From Tetmemena sp. SeJ-2015 (taxonomy: Eukaryota > Ciliophora > Spirotrichea > Sporadotrichida > Oxytrichidae), in assembly GCA_027382625.1 (NCBI GenBank), contig JAJKFJ010022119.1, forward strand, positions 29,222 to 93,221: a stretch of 64,000 bases of DNA. Direction: 5' to 3'. Numbering within the stretch: the first letter of the stretch is position 1; the number at the start of each line of letters is the position of its first letter. Below, in pieces: positions 12,235-24,129 of this stretch. The notes beneath the pieces were generated by a model. That model was not told the DNA's origin. It did no database searches and worked only from the letters and a program-made list of their open reading frames with translations. The position numbers and the translations under genes are program-made.

Positions 12235-12807
12235 AATTACTATTAAATATGTCTTGCAGAAGACGATGATGATGACGATGAGGAAGACGAAAAAGATGGA
12301 GTTTGGAAAAAGTGGGAATAATAATAATAATAATAATTAAATAACAATAATAACAGCAACACAATAGAAACAGACTATAAGCTTAGAGTCCGACACCATA
12401 TGATACCGACTATGAGGCTACCGAGATCTTTGCTTTGGAGGCAGAGTGCACGCTCTCTTACAAGTCCCACTGAGCCCCCAGGCATGGCGCAAGGCCCCCG
12501 GTGACCGGCAGCTCACCCCTCAGTCAGGGAGGGTTTGAACGCAGGATTCCTGGCCCTTGCCCTGTGCAGTGAGTGGCAACGTCCTCTTGTGGCGATCGGG
12601 AGTGACCCCCTGGTCAGTGATGCCTACGGCTAGAGAGTACAGTGAAGCTTCGGAGGGGGGCGGCTCCTTGATGGACTTGAGTGCCAATATTAAGAGGCGG
12701 GCCCGGTAGAAGGTATAGATTAATACTAGATAAGCAATCAAATATATATTAAATATCTCTCTAATTCATTAACTTAATCGTTCTTTGCAAGACATAAATA
12801 GTGATTA
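12235..12807 (-). mobile_element. tRNA-like SINE-type element, copy 1, with inverted ends
   Basis: A GC-rich body (about 12380-12715) lies in AT-rich DNA. On the minus strand it reads CCTGCGTTCAAACCCTCC, a box-B-like T-arm, then GGGCTCAGTGGGACTTGTAA and GAGCGTGCACTCTGCCTCC, which resemble a tRNA D-arm and anticodon stem. The body is flanked by inverted ends, AATTACTATTAAATATGTCT at 12235 and its inverse near 12788-12807, enclosing a GATGATGACGATGAGG run. Copies 2-4 are at 24130, 38083 and 57215. tRNA ancestry is inferred from these motifs; no full cloverleaf could be folded by eye. Confidence 0.6.
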
Positions 12808-13720
12808 TATTATAATCTTTCTATTCTATTGTTTGAGATTGGAATCTGAATTTTTCTTTTTATGCTAAATTTTTTTTTTTTTAAATTTTTATTTTATTTT
12901 ATTTATTTTTTATTTTTTAATTATCTTCAATTACTAAACTGATTTAATTGAATTTTAAAATATAAATATTTTATAAATTTTTATGAGAATATTTTATTTA
13001 TTAGATTGTCTATCAAGCACTGTCAAAAAAACGGCTTAAAATATATATATAATGCAAACTAAGACCCTTTGATTTACTATGTCATTCAGTTGCTTCAATA
13101 ATGTACTAATATGGGTAAAATACGGATAGATTATTACAAGCATAAAATACAATGATTTTCAATTCAAATGCTATTTCTTACTTATTTTAATTTGCTTGTC
13201 TTTGGCTTAGGTTCTCCTCCTCAGTATTTCGGATATTTTATAGCAATTATTTTATCTAGAAATCATCGAACTCTATTTGCTTCATTTTCACTCTACTTGC
13301 CCTAAAGTTCGCCGTGACCTCACGTTTGGATTAACTTACTTTTGTTTTTAGGTAGGAGGATCCTTTTTTTACTGATTCTTTAAGCTTGACTCATGAAATA
13401 AGTTCCATTAGAAGGATCTTTTTTGAATTGAAGAGTTCCAACAAGCCTATATGTTCACCTAAAAAACTAGATTAATCGAGAAAAATGGTTTACTTACCTC
13501 TTTGTCTTTAAGATACTTGAAAAAGTAACATTTGTGATGAGAGAAGGGCTTATGAAGTCTCCAGTCTGCCATTACGAATTTATTTAAAAATATTGACAAT
13601 TCTTTTCTCTTGCTATTAAATTAATTATAGTAAAAGCACTAACTAAAAATACTTGATTACTTGTTAGCATGATTATCTAATCTTATTTGACCCATATTAA
13701 ATCCTTCTAATACATATTAC
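12808..13720. other. AT-rich stretch without a clear gene
   Basis: About 80 bases after the tRNA-like element (to about 12890) are shared with the flank of copy 3 (38582-38660, TTGAGATTGGAATCTGA). The rest has no supported gene. Confidence 0.35.
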
Positions 13721-13724
13721 TCAA

Positions 13725-14260
13725 GATGACGGAAGTGATGGTACTCGAATATGCTAGCAGAAAAAGACTTCAAGACCTTAGCAGAATTCAAGCAGCACTC
13801 AAGGAATAGAGAACATTCCTCCAGAGTTGATCTTTGTAGCTGGTCGCTCATCAGCATTCTGAGCGAGAGCCAGTGAAGACAGATAACTCTTTCATGAAAG
13901 GAAGGCTTGAGCAGAGGTTGAGTCCTCCTTCCAACCTTTGAGCGAATGGAAGATCTTGATGAGGACAATTGGCATAAGTCAGATTCAGCTTAAGTGACTT
14001 CTGAGGAACCTCATAGAATGGTTACTCAATAAGTCTTCTGTTTTTTTAAACCAAATTTAATGTTACCTTGAACATGACTGCCACAATACCCCAGCTAAAA
14101 TTCTTCTACTACTGCGAATGCTCCAACGATTACCTTATATATAGTAGTTAGTACGAGAAAGATTTAATATTATTAAAGATTGCATTAACCCTAGTTTTAA
14201 AAATATTCTTCTTCAATATCGTATCTTTTATTAAAATTTTGAATAATATCTTCATTTATT
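13725..14260 (+). CDS. zinc-finger-like coding fragments
   Basis: A Gln-code frame from ATG 13751 to TGA 13876 (42 codons) contains EKDFKTLAEFKQHSRNREH, which resembles the second half of a C2H2 finger of the type seen in DnaJ/Zuotin-related proteins (KxFKTxxxFxxH...H). A second open stretch from about 14045 to 14265 includes FYYCECSNDYLIYSSQYEKD with a Cys-x-Cys. The blocks may be segments of one gene separated by an IES. The minus-strand frame over 13717-13968 is probably a shadow. Confidence 0.35.
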
Positions 14261-14769
14261 TATTTTGTACTTATTAAAAATTTAAATAATTACACAAAAT
14301 GTAGGGGCTTTAATAAATTAAAGAAGTCAAAATATTGTAAAGTTTATTTATTGAAAGTAAATGTATCTGAAGAATTTGTTAATAGATCTATAATAATCTT
14401 AAATAATTTTTATCCCTTTGTTTTTTATTTTTAAGGTTTAGATTTTTTAAATATACTTTATAGCATTCAGACTTTTAAACTAGAAATATAGGCTAATTAA
14501 TAGTATTTTTGATTTATTTAAGTGCAGGATTATAATTTATAAAATGTGGTAACTAAATAAATTATTTAGAAATTTAAAATCATTTAATTGTAAAACATAT
14601 CAACATAATAGGTGATTAGGTACTAAATTAACAAGCTATTTTTAATATTTTTAATAGGTTTAATAATATATACTTATTATTATTATATCTTAGAATAAAT
14701 AGCCAAATTAACTAAATTAAAATTTTTTATTTAAAATGTATCAAAGTTGCAGCTGTTTAAATTTCTCTC

Positions 14770-15070
14770 ATTTAATAATGATTACACTTTTCGATTAAGA
14801 AGTAAATTATAAGAACTTTTTATCTTTGCAACTTTTGAGTTAGATCTCTCAACCAACAGTTTTAAGCGATATAAATTATTTAAATAGTTTGAAGATGAGA
14901 AGGAGGAAGATTGAGTATATGAGATCTCATTGCTAAGAGTTACTGCAGATTTTTAAAGAAGAAACTCATATAATTGTTGATTGCTATTCAACAAGTTACA
15001 AGTAAAGATATTATTAATTTATTTAAAATGCTAAGTTTGTAACTCTCAATTTAATAAAAAAAAACAATTA
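14770..15070 (+). repeat. dispersed repeat family C, copy 2
   Basis: Partly collinear with 34060-34330: TATCCTTGCAACTTTTG there and TATCTTTGCAACTTTTG here, then an acidic coding stretch (FEDEKEED here, DEDYDEDEEEC there) followed by an ISLLR or ISMLR peptide. Strongly decayed. Confidence 0.35.
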
Positions 15071-15119
15071 TTTTTTAATTTAATTCTATACTATATTATA
15101 TAAATTATTTCTTACAATT

Positions 15120-15490
15120 TGAAGGAGGGTAATGACACTTATTGTGAAGTAACGAATCCTCCTACCGAATCAGTGACTTGCGCGGTAAGCACTACTCCTG
15201 CGCCTCCATCCACTTCTCCAGCTCCAGAGACAACATAGTCACAGACCACTACTGAAGTCCCTACTCCAAGTATTCCTCAAAGCTCAAACAATTCTATTCC
15301 GGTTCCATCAGCAACTCCTGCTGAAAACTGTACTTGCAATTGCTCAGCAGAAAATACACCCAACGACCAATACAACTAGCTTACAAATTTAAATTACTAT
15401 TAAATTAAAATATTTATCAAGAAAATACAACAACAAAAAACAAATAGTGGAAATCATATTTTCAACTTGAAAACCAATTCAGAATTCTGA
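15120..15490 (+). CDS. Ser/Thr/Pro-rich protein segment
   Basis: Open in the Gln code for about 120 codons. The first 80 are strongly biased to Ser, Thr and Pro (TPAPPSTSPAPETTQSQTTT, IPQSSNNSIPVPSATPAEN), with scattered Cys (NCTCNCSAEN). Such STP linkers are typical of secreted or surface proteins. The block is GC-richer than its flanks and ends abruptly, as expected for a macronuclear-destined segment bounded by IESs. No signal peptide or start is seen in the block, so it is internal. Confidence 0.5.
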
Positions 15491-16790
15491 TAATCATCAA
15501 ATAAATTGTAAAATAACTTACTTTTTTATTTCAATTTATCATAAGAATAGTTATGCTATTATTTTGATATATTAATTTGAGAAAAAAATTTAAATTATAA
15601 AATTTATATTTAATTTCTAATTATCAAAATCATTTCCTATCTTTATAAAATTATAATCGCATTTTTGTGAGAGTTAAATAGTCTATAATTACAAAAGACA
15701 CAAAAGAGAAGCATATAAATTAATTACTTTTTTTAATAAAAAATTTGGATTTTTATACAGTAATTTGAAAATGGAAGAAGTAAATAACAGATAGAGTTAT
15801 TATTGCAAGAGTTTAAGTTACTAGCTTATCGTCTTATTTCCTAATACATCTTATATACTTCATAGTTCAGAAGAGAGCGTGTTTTCAAGAATTGTATTCT
15901 AATATAATTTAATATTATATAAGTTATGTTTCGCAATACTAATGGATTTTAGATTATTGAATGAAGGGTAGTCGTGGGTTCTAAAAATATCAAATACTGA
16001 AGTCTATCTGAGGAGATTCTTGGATTGAAAATTAAGATACGCATTTTAAAGCAACAGGCTTGCAGAAGGATGCCACTACTATAGCTGATATGGGTGCAAA
16101 TCATACTTTGAAATAAATCCCTTAATATATTTAAATGTTTGTTTTAGATTACTGAATATTAGCGAAGTACAAAATAATACTGATTTACTTCCATTCAGAT
16201 TTATTGCTTCGACCATGAAATATTCTATTCTCTTTTTTTTTTGCTTTGTTAATGTTACTTTTAGATAAAATTAAGTGAAGATCAGGCTTTGAAATCAAAT
16301 TAATCTGATGCCTGAGGAAATATTGTATCTATTTAAAAATAGGAAAACATCACTTTAGGATCTGAGCAGTAATGATTAAACTTATGCAATATTATCAAAT
16401 GCAATGAGAGAAGACTTAGAGATAATTCTTATTAAATTTTTAAGTAGGAAGAATGCACTGTGAGAATTTATAATATGTCAAGCTCTACTACACCAAATTA
16501 ACACACTATTTTATAAGAAAATCAAACTGATAGCTTTAGAAATTTTATTTTAGTATTAAATCCATTTACAGAAGGCTAAAAATTTACGAAATTTTATGAG
16601 TTTGTATTTTTGATATATCACTGAAATTTTAAATAATTTTGAGTTTTGAGCATTTTTACAAATTTATTTTTAAATATCAACATTTGAGTTTTCAATTTAT
16701 ATTTAAAATTTATATTTTTCTTTTTTAAATTAATAATTAAATTAGAAAGATAAAATCCGTAGATGAAAAACGAAACAAAATATGCTTGGC
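15491..16790. other. AT-rich stretch, no supported gene
   Basis: Only short open stretches. A few GC-richer bases near 15960-16100 could be coding, but I cannot settle a frame. Confidence 0.3.
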
Positions 16791-16949
16791 GTGTGGAAGG
16801 GAGATTAGCTTGGCATTAATCACTGCCTCTTATACGTTGAGTTTATCCCTAGATGCGATCTATTTTAGGAATCTGTGAGCTAGAAGTCGTGTATTTAAAA
16901 ATGGGGTCCTGATAATAGGGTCCTTAAGAGGAAGGCATCTGCTAACTTA

Positions 16950-17250
16950 ATATAAAAAACTAAATGAGTGGCTTCTTGTCCAAGTCCCTAATCTGCTTCA
17001 ATACGGAGTGATGAGACTTATTGGCAACAACACAAGTTTGCAGCTAGAAGGCTATCATTTAACACTCTGGAACTCTTGTGTTTACAGTCAGAATGCTAGC
17101 CATATTTTCTTCTACTATTTCGCAGGCTGAGTAATAGAGTTTTGTTTTTATAAGACTATCCTAAATATTGAGCCTAATCACTCAGAAAGGTTGATGGCAG
17201 GGAGTGTCACAGGTCTATTCCACAAATTTAGTCCTGCTTTCATATGAATT
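16950..17250 (+). CDS. short protein segment, weakly Tim17/22/23-like
   Basis: One Gln-code frame of about 98 codons, interrupted by a single TGA near 17128. It reads KKLNEWLLVQVPNLLQYGVM and later ILNIEPNHSERLMAGSVTGL followed by FHKFSPAF. The AGSVTGLFHK string resembles the AGxxTGALYK glycine motif of the Tim17/Tim22/Tim23 family of mitochondrial inner-membrane translocases, but the rest does not clearly match. The coding call is fair; the family call is a guess. Confidence 0.3.
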
Positions 17251-17799
17251 ATGTTTCTCCTTAAGGATTTTTTATTTCCCTTAACAATTCTTTATATTTT
17301 TTTAAACTTATTTTTAAAAGGGCATATATCAGCTCGCTAATGTTTATTTTATTTGTATTAAAATTTTTTTAAACTTAACAGCAATTATTTTAGACTTATT
17401 TGATAAAATATGTAGGAATTAAGCCAACTCTGAGGCATAAGTTTTATCTAATCTTAAAAGCAAATTATTTAGTTGTTTGTTTTTTAAAAATATAAAGTGA
17501 AGAGAGGAACTTTAAAAAATAAACTAGGTATTCAATAAGTCTTATAGATAATTAATTATTAAAATTCAAATTAAATTGCTTGAAAATAAATGAGATTCAT
17601 TATTTTAGTTATATATTTTATGAGTCGCCTGAAGAAAATTTTTTTTTAAGTTGTGATTTATTTATCTAAAATTTAAAAGTCAAATTTATCTAAGAGTGTA
17701 AGATACATTTATTAGGGCATAGATTATTAAATTAGAATAATTTCAACAGCAGTTAAATGGATTCTTAGTTTATCAGAGTTAATAAAAATAAAAGTTCGA

Positions 17800-18900
17800 G
17801 GCTTTTGATCCAGACCAAACTGCATTTCTCGATCCCCAATAGATCGCAAGTATACTCTCGGTATTAACTTTATTCTTAATGAGTGTAGCCTCCCTTAGCC
17901 CTAAACGAGGTGATACAAAAGAGTAAGGCGTTCAAGATGCGATTGCGACAGGCAACTACATATGAACAGCAGATCACTGTCATCTTTAAACGATTCGGCA
18001 CACTCGACTCAATTATCCATAAGTTGCAATTTTCATTTGCTTGCGAGTAGGTGCAGTCAACATGATCGTCTAGATGTGGCTTAGGAATGGTTTAGAGTAT
18101 GTGGTGATGAAGAGCAAAAGGAGTAGGAAGCCCCTATTCATGAGACTCAGCAATGAATATCTTTGTCAAGTCACTAAATGAATAAGTTCTTCTGAGCCCC
18201 CCTTCACGTTACTACTTCCTTCACCATCACGACGACATCCATATACTCTAAACATTTGATATGAGAAAGATCTACCTCTGCTATAGCTTGAAATAGCGTA
18301 CCACAGGCAATTCCTATCGCTGCAAAGAGGACAAGTATCAGGAAGTCAAGAGCAAGCAACAGGAATTCTCAAAAAATAAAAAGTGAGTTAGATCATCGAG
18401 GGTCTAAATTTGGTCTTTTAGGTGAGTTGAAATTCAAGGCAGATCAGTCATCGCAGCCATGCTGGCTCAGGGAAAAAGTAAAAGTTCAGATTTCCAAGCA
18501 CTCGGGGCAAGTCTATCTTCGAAATCTGTGCGATAAGCTATGATTGTGTCCTCTTCCACATTAAGGCCTTCTCTTACAGCAAAAACCTTCCACTACCTCG
18601 CCTTTATCAACTTGCTTTATCCTCAGCTACCAGCTAGCTGTATGGTTCTTAGGATAACATGTCGATAGACTATTGCCTGAAGGTTCTAAAGTAGATCCTA
18701 GACAACTTCTCTATTAAATTATTTCTAAATACTGCTTTACTTCCAACCTTGTAGATTGCCTCTGGGTGTTACCGAAGCTAGAATGGAGCTGTCTCATCAC
18801 CTTACAGCTTGTACTACCCGTCTCAGAAACACCTACCTTTACATATTATATTAATCTATTTAAAAATTTGTATTTAAGTGTACCACTTCCGCATTTAAAA
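17800..18900 (+). CDS. unidentified gene, possibly ISXO2-like transposase remnant
   Basis: Three Gln-code pieces. About 17800-17965 gives EAFDPDQTAFLDPQQIASIL. About 18150-18385 includes YLCYSLKQRTTGNSYRCKED. About 18540-18900 is open for 115 codons (DCVLFHIKAFSYSKNLPLPR, LYQLALSSATSQ, DYCLKVLKQILDNFS). The order Cys-rich RxTGNSYRCK, then a small-residue helix, then a helix before the catalytic domain resembles the N-terminus of ISXO2/IS1595-type transposases. No catalytic DDE residues could be placed. Shifts near 17965 and 18540. Confidence 0.38.
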
Positions 18901-19393
18901 TTGATTTTGTACTATTAGTAATAAATAAATTAAATTAAAAAGAATTATAAAGCTATAAATGAATCAATATCATAATTTTATTTTTAAAATATTTTTAAAA
19001 ATAGTGAATATTTGTTCAGTAAAATATATATTTATTTCCATAAATATTTTGCATGAACTAGCAGTACGATTGTATTAATAACAAAAATATAATCAAAAAT
19101 ATATTTTAAAATATAATTTGGCACTAACTGGGTATATTATACAAATAGAATTTATTTTCAAAATTGAAAAATAATTAACTTAAACTACAGGATGTTTTAA
19201 AATTATATCGGAAAGCAAATAAGAGAAGTCAATTAACTGTTTCATTTTCTTAATGCTAGATGAGAGAAAATTACATATTCATAATTATTGAGAAAATCAG
19301 TGAATAAATCAATAAATTAAAATGGTTTAAAATAACAGCTAATTATTTGCCATTTCAGTAATAAAAATTATGATTTTGATATCTTAAATTCGA

Positions 19394-20200
19394 AAATGGA
19401 AGGATACCTCATCACAGAGATTGATAAGTACGAGAACTTTAAAGCCTAACTTTCATCATTGTAACTATCCAAATGAGACTTAACCCACTCATACTTCTTT
19501 AAGAACAGAGGATACGAGGTCATTCTTTGCTGATCTGGAAAGACAATTGCACATATCCATGAGTTTTCAAGGAACAAGGGGAGTACTAAAACTTGCAGCT
19601 TAAGAGCTCTCAAAACTGTGACAATACTTTCAAGAAGAGTCAGACGCAATGCAGTCTGGCCAGTGATCGTATTAGCCTTTTTCATTGGGGAGCTAGCGAA
19701 TGACTAGAGCTGCTATATGTTTCATATGACAACCAGGATTGCCTTTTAAAGATAAGCCTATGGAAAATCTTCAAGACGTAGAACAATTAATGATCTCGCA
19801 GGAAGTGCTCAGCTACAGGAGCATGGCGCTGGTGACTGGGCTGAATGAAGAATCTGGGCAAGCAAGGTTTTTATACTTGATGGACTTCACTCATTACATC
19901 GAGATTAGATAAAGGAGATAAGATTGATCAGGAAGGAAGGTGATAAACCAGAGGGTAGGAGATATCTTAGGACAAAAGTTAGAGTGAATTTTTAAGTATG
20001 GTAGATTCTCGCCAATTCGCTCCAGTCCAAAACAGTGGACAATGAATCGCTTAGCAATTAAAGACTGTTATTTTTGTCGCGATTCAAACCTAAGCAGTAA
20101 TAAGTCTAATGAAAGAGAGAGCAGGACTTTGCTCAAATACAAGACATCAGGAGGAGAAAGTCGCTATTTAAACTGAAGAGGGCGATATATAACAAATATA
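19394..20200 (+). CDS. unidentified gene segments
   Basis: Plus-strand Gln-code frames cover the block: KMEGYLITEIDKYENFKAQ at 19394, SGKTIAHIHEFSRNKG from about 19530, MENLQDVEQLMISQEVLSYR from ATG 19758, and KQWTMNRLAIKDCYFCRDSN at about 20020-20090, ending at TGA near 20180. The minus strand also holds an open frame from ATG 19685 (QTALRLTLLESIVTVLRALK), so the coding strand of 19390-19690 is not certain. The block is GC-richer than its flanks. No family recognised. Confidence 0.4.
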
Positions 20201-20815
20201 ATTTCATGATTAGAATCAAGATTTTAAAAAATACAAGTTTTTGTTTAGAGATTCTATTGCAAGGTATTTGCAATCTGCTGGTTTGCTTTTCTATTTATTT
20301 TGAAATTTTTTCTCAAACATTTTATGATATCAATGAGAATTCTCTCGTTTATTTCATTGTTTGAGTCCTTATGAATGCGTTTTATCAACTTAAGTTTATT
20401 ACTTAGCTAAATTACCTTAAAACTCATGAATAAAAATCCTTAATATCTTTAAGTCCATTTAAACTGCTACTCTTTGTTTAATGTATAATTCTTTGTCTTT
20501 TCATTTTTTTGGTGATTATTCTCTCCATTTCTCCCTTCAATGTGGATGTCTATATTGATAAAGTTATGATGCGAATTATAATTAATATTGCTTAGATATT
20601 TGCTAAAATGACAAAATATAATACAATAAAAAATGTTTACTTGATTTTTAGACTTAACATCAATTTTAATAATAATTTGAATGGAACTAAGTCCACCTCA
20701 TACTATTAACCTTTCATTTTATATAAATCTATTTGATTATTAAAGTAATTTAAACTAATATAATTCAGTTTTCTTTATCAATATATTTTACTATAATTTA
20801 AAACTCACAACCTCT
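20200..20815. other. AT-rich spacer
   Basis: Very AT-rich with no supported gene; probably IES or intergenic. Confidence 0.35.
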
Positions 20816-20821
20816 TGCTAT

Positions 20822-21080
20822 TTAAACGTATTTGCAAAAGCTCAGACTAAAGTAGTCAACAAAGGAAAGAGAAGATGAGGGCAGCAAATCAAAGCTTTTA
20901 GCGAAGAGAAAGGTGATGAACTCAAACTCATCTTCAGCCAAGGTGTCTAACCCAATAAGCAAGACGTATGGCACCAACTTCAAGAAGCATGAAGTAAAAA
21001 GAAGAGGTGGCGGAGACTTCCATAACCATTGCAAGAGAGCATCAGCAACGAAGGAGGACATTGATTTTCTGAAGCTTTGA
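20822..21080 (+). CDS. basic protein C-terminal segment
   Basis: One Gln-code frame ends in TGA 21078-21080 and reads REDEGSKSKLLAKRKVMNSN, ISKTYGTNFKKHEVKRRGGG, then HNHCKRASATKEDIDFLKL. It is strongly basic, with charged-Ser segments typical of a nuclear or RNA-binding tail. The overlapping 117-codon minus-strand frame is hydrophobic and is most likely a shadow. No 5' start seen. Confidence 0.5.
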
Positions 21081-21247
21081 AAATAGTAAAATAATTTTAG
21101 AAAATACCTCGAAATATTGGAGGTAATTAAAGCTAGAACATCATTTATGCAATTGGTGGGGTCTAAGATTTTCACTTAAGAATTCAAAGCGATTTCTCTC
21201 TAGGAGTGAATATCTCCAATAAATCTTTATTCCTATTATCTCAAGCT

Positions 21248-21490
21248 AATGTTCGACAAGAATAATGGGCAGAAGAGAGCGAAGTACAAGCAACAGAAGT
21301 GTGATCAAAACCTCGCAAGTAAAACATAGGAGAGCTTTGTAAAAGGATCCGATCAGCAAATATGCAAAATTTCTGCAATAGGATGCGAAGTTTGACGGAA
21401 CGCGATCGGAAAGAAGAATGAAAATTACAGGAAGAAGGGATGATGAACTGCCAGAGTAGAGAGAAGAAAGGCTCATAGGAATAATATAAT
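21248..21490 (+). CDS. basic coiled protein segment
   Basis: Opens MFDKNNGQKRAKYKQQK from ATG 21248, then after a one-base shift continues VKHRRALQKDPISKYAKF and DGTRSERRMKITGRRDDELP to a TGA at about 21488. Highly charged, no family recognised. Lies 170 bp behind the basic segment ending at 21080 on the same strand, so the two may belong to one locus separated by an IES. Confidence 0.45.
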
Positions 21491-21899
21491 GAACAATATA
21501 ATGAAACTAATTTCTCATATTATTACTCAGTCTTGTCGCTATATATTTCAAGCACCAAGCATCAAACCAAAATTACTTGAAGAGCAATTTATAAGCTGAT
21601 ATTTAAAAGTCTTTGAATTAATTGTCTTATCGATTCTCAATAAATTTTAGATATAATCAATTTCTTAGAATACAAATTAGTTGTAGTTATTCTACAAATT
21701 AGCTATCAGCTTATATATAAGTATTGTAATTGATAATGATTGGTCAAGGATACTTAAATTGCTGTGGGCACACACTGATAATATTAAATTTACACAATAC
21801 TTTCAACCTTCTCAAAATGGGTTTGTTCCAGACTAGTTCAGGGTGTTTATTGCTGTGTCTCATTAATTTCTCTTAGTTCGCCTTTTATCTTGGGTTTGC

Positions 21900-23600
21900 A
21901 TTTTATTTTCTTCCTCAATGATTATCATGTTTTGACTTCTTTCCTCTCTAAATTATGCTCTAATCTCTTTTCTCATTTATTAAATTCCTTTTCCTAATTC
22001 AAGCACATCCACTTGTATCGGGTTAGGAGTTAGGTACTTTTGATCAAGAAGAAGCATACTTACAAACATTTACTCTATGGAAAATCTTAATCATTTATAA
22101 TAATATTGAAAAATCTAAAGGAAGTTTATTCATATTTTCTTGTGTATTAGAAGATTTGTATTTCACTTTAATTATTCGTATTTTAATTTTTTTCTAACTC
22201 AATGCTATGAAATTTAAATATAGTCCCTAATATAGTATTTTACCTTTTCAAATAGTATATCAAAGGATCATTCAATTGTTTCAAGTTAAATAATGAAGCC
22301 TTTTAATTCTAATCTTGTCTTTCCCCACAGTCAACGAGATAGCAATCCTCTTTCATAGCCAATTTTTTTTTAATTTTTATTTTAATTTAATGAATCATGT
22401 TATCATCAGATAATTTTAATTCAAATTACTTTTGAGTATCTAGGATTATTTCCATCGATCAATCATTCATATTTATCCCATACTATGTGTTTTATAATTT
22501 GCACAGTGTCTACTCTCTATGCTAAAATTTCAGTGTTAACCTTGGTTTTATTGTTCTGCCTTTCTATATCTCTATCGATCTTAAAGTCTTTCTTTATAAG
22601 TTATATTTTATCACAAATTTTTCCTTCTCGAGTTGCATGAATTTGTCAAGTCTAATGCTGTCTATTCTTATTTCAGTATTATCTCTGTTTAGGTCTATCT
22701 TGTTGGTCATCATGATCATATACTTATTAGGGTTTCCTTGCTCATTCACATCCATCATTGCTCTTTATACTTTCTGCTCTATTTTTTAAAAGCTCTTGTC
22801 TAAGATTTTGTACTTCCTTGCTATATCAATGATGTTACTGACTCTAGGTTTCTCACATTATAACTCCTCTCTGCTGTTCATTCCTTGCCTTTGGAATGAT
22901 GCTGGTTCTCTCATTACTTTTTATGTCCTATGCCGAGTAAGTATTTATTTGAATATAATTTTATCCCATCAAATGGATGAGTTCCTCCTTTGGATTTTAT
23001 TTTGGAAGTCTAGACTAGTTTTGCTCTACACATATTTAATTTGTAGTTATTTATTCTCCTCTTTAGTCTCTTGTGGGTCTGCTAGTGTAAGGCATAGTTA
23101 CACTATTCTACGCCATAGATGCTATTGTTTTCCTTGGTAATCACTGAAGGTGTATTCCTCTTTGATAAATGAATTGAATTATTTCAAGAGTTACCGCAGC
23201 CACTCTTTATCACCAGTTTTAGTATCTGAGTTGCAGATTATGTAATATTCTTACCTGTGGATGACCTATGCTCTCTTTATACCACAAAGGATAAGGAAGA
23301 ATTCGTCCTCATTGACTCTTATTTCTTCCCCGTACTATTATAGTTACTCTTCTTCTCTTTTGAATTATATCATGATCTTTAAATTGATGAAGTATCTCCA
23401 CCTGTTCCAATTTATGCTCATCTCTGCTTCTGTTAGTTTACTCACGTATACGAACATTATCCTCGGGTCTGTTCCCAGTCTGACAATTTTTTTCTTCCAC
23501 AATATGAACGCATACCATTGCTTTATATATAGATTTGGTGTTTCCTAATCGCTTCAGGACTGTTCTGAAATTTAGCTTAGAGTTTGTCCGTATTTATTAG
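21900..23600 (-). CDS. unidentified gene on the T-rich region
   Basis: The plus strand is pyrimidine-rich, and the minus strand opens for long runs in the Gln code. From about 23430 to 22975 there are about 150 codons with 15 or more TAA/TAG (CGIKRAQVIHRQEYYI, CNSDTKTGDKEWLRQLLKQF, SLDFQNKIQRRNSSI). Then 22745-22475 gives IMMTNKIDLNRDNTEIRIDS and FMQLEKEKFVIKYNLQRKTL. Hydrophilic, Gln/Lys-rich, no domain recognised. It lies just downstream of the LINE-like element on the same strand, separated by a tRNA-like element copy, and could be a neighbouring element's gene. Confidence 0.55.
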
Positions 23601-24129
23601 TTTCTGAATTTATCAGATGCTAATCTCATCGAAATTATAAATTTATCGTTTAATTTTTGAAATTATAAAACCTATATTAAGAATATTGCTATTTAAGTTA
23701 TGAGAATTTAAAAATAATAGTAGATCAACTAGGAAAATCACCTATTAGATATACAACTATGAGTCTTAATACCAGTAAGTGAATAAATAAAAGACATCTG
23801 CGATATATGCTTGCATCAAATTACAAACTTTATTAATGGAGAAATTTTCTCTTGTATATCTCTACGGCCCTTATTAAAATTCTCTCTTAATAAATAATTA
23901 CCAGGCCAACCTTTCCCTCTTCGTGTATTTAGCCTCAAAGAAAGCAAAGTAAGGGATTAAAATATCTAACAAAAGTTTTCCTTCGAACAATATTTTACAG
24001 AATGAAGGTGAGAATGAGAATTTTAGGGTATAAATTAATTAATCCGTTAAAAGACATATGATTTTTTGTGCTGAGAATATGAAGCCCATTATAATTGTTA
24101 TCTCTTTCCTGATTTGGCGTTATATATAC

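Noticed and set aside
12418..12500. A genuine tRNA-Trp gene (loop CTCCAAA with CCA)
   Set aside because: The stem around the loop has only three good pairs, no acceptor stem or properly placed T-arm follows, and the block is repeated in three other diverged copies; tRNA-derived at most.
12520..12741. 73-codon minus-strand frame in the GC-rich block
   Set aside because: Same reason: the repeat copies do not conserve it, and GC-rich non-coding DNA lacks stops by chance.
19790..19850. Kinesin-like NDLAGSA string
   Set aside because: A single short match in a frame that competes with a better one (MENLQDVEQLMISQEV); no P-loop or switch motifs in order.
20822..21175. 117-codon hydrophobic minus-strand frame
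   Set aside because: The plus strand encodes a basic, low-complexity-free protein ending at a TGA; the minus frame is its hydrophobic shadow.
22796..23548. Hydrophobic plus-strand frames suggesting membrane proteins
   Set aside because: They lie antisense to a long Gln-rich minus-strand frame; T-rich antisense DNA gives hydrophobic shadows.
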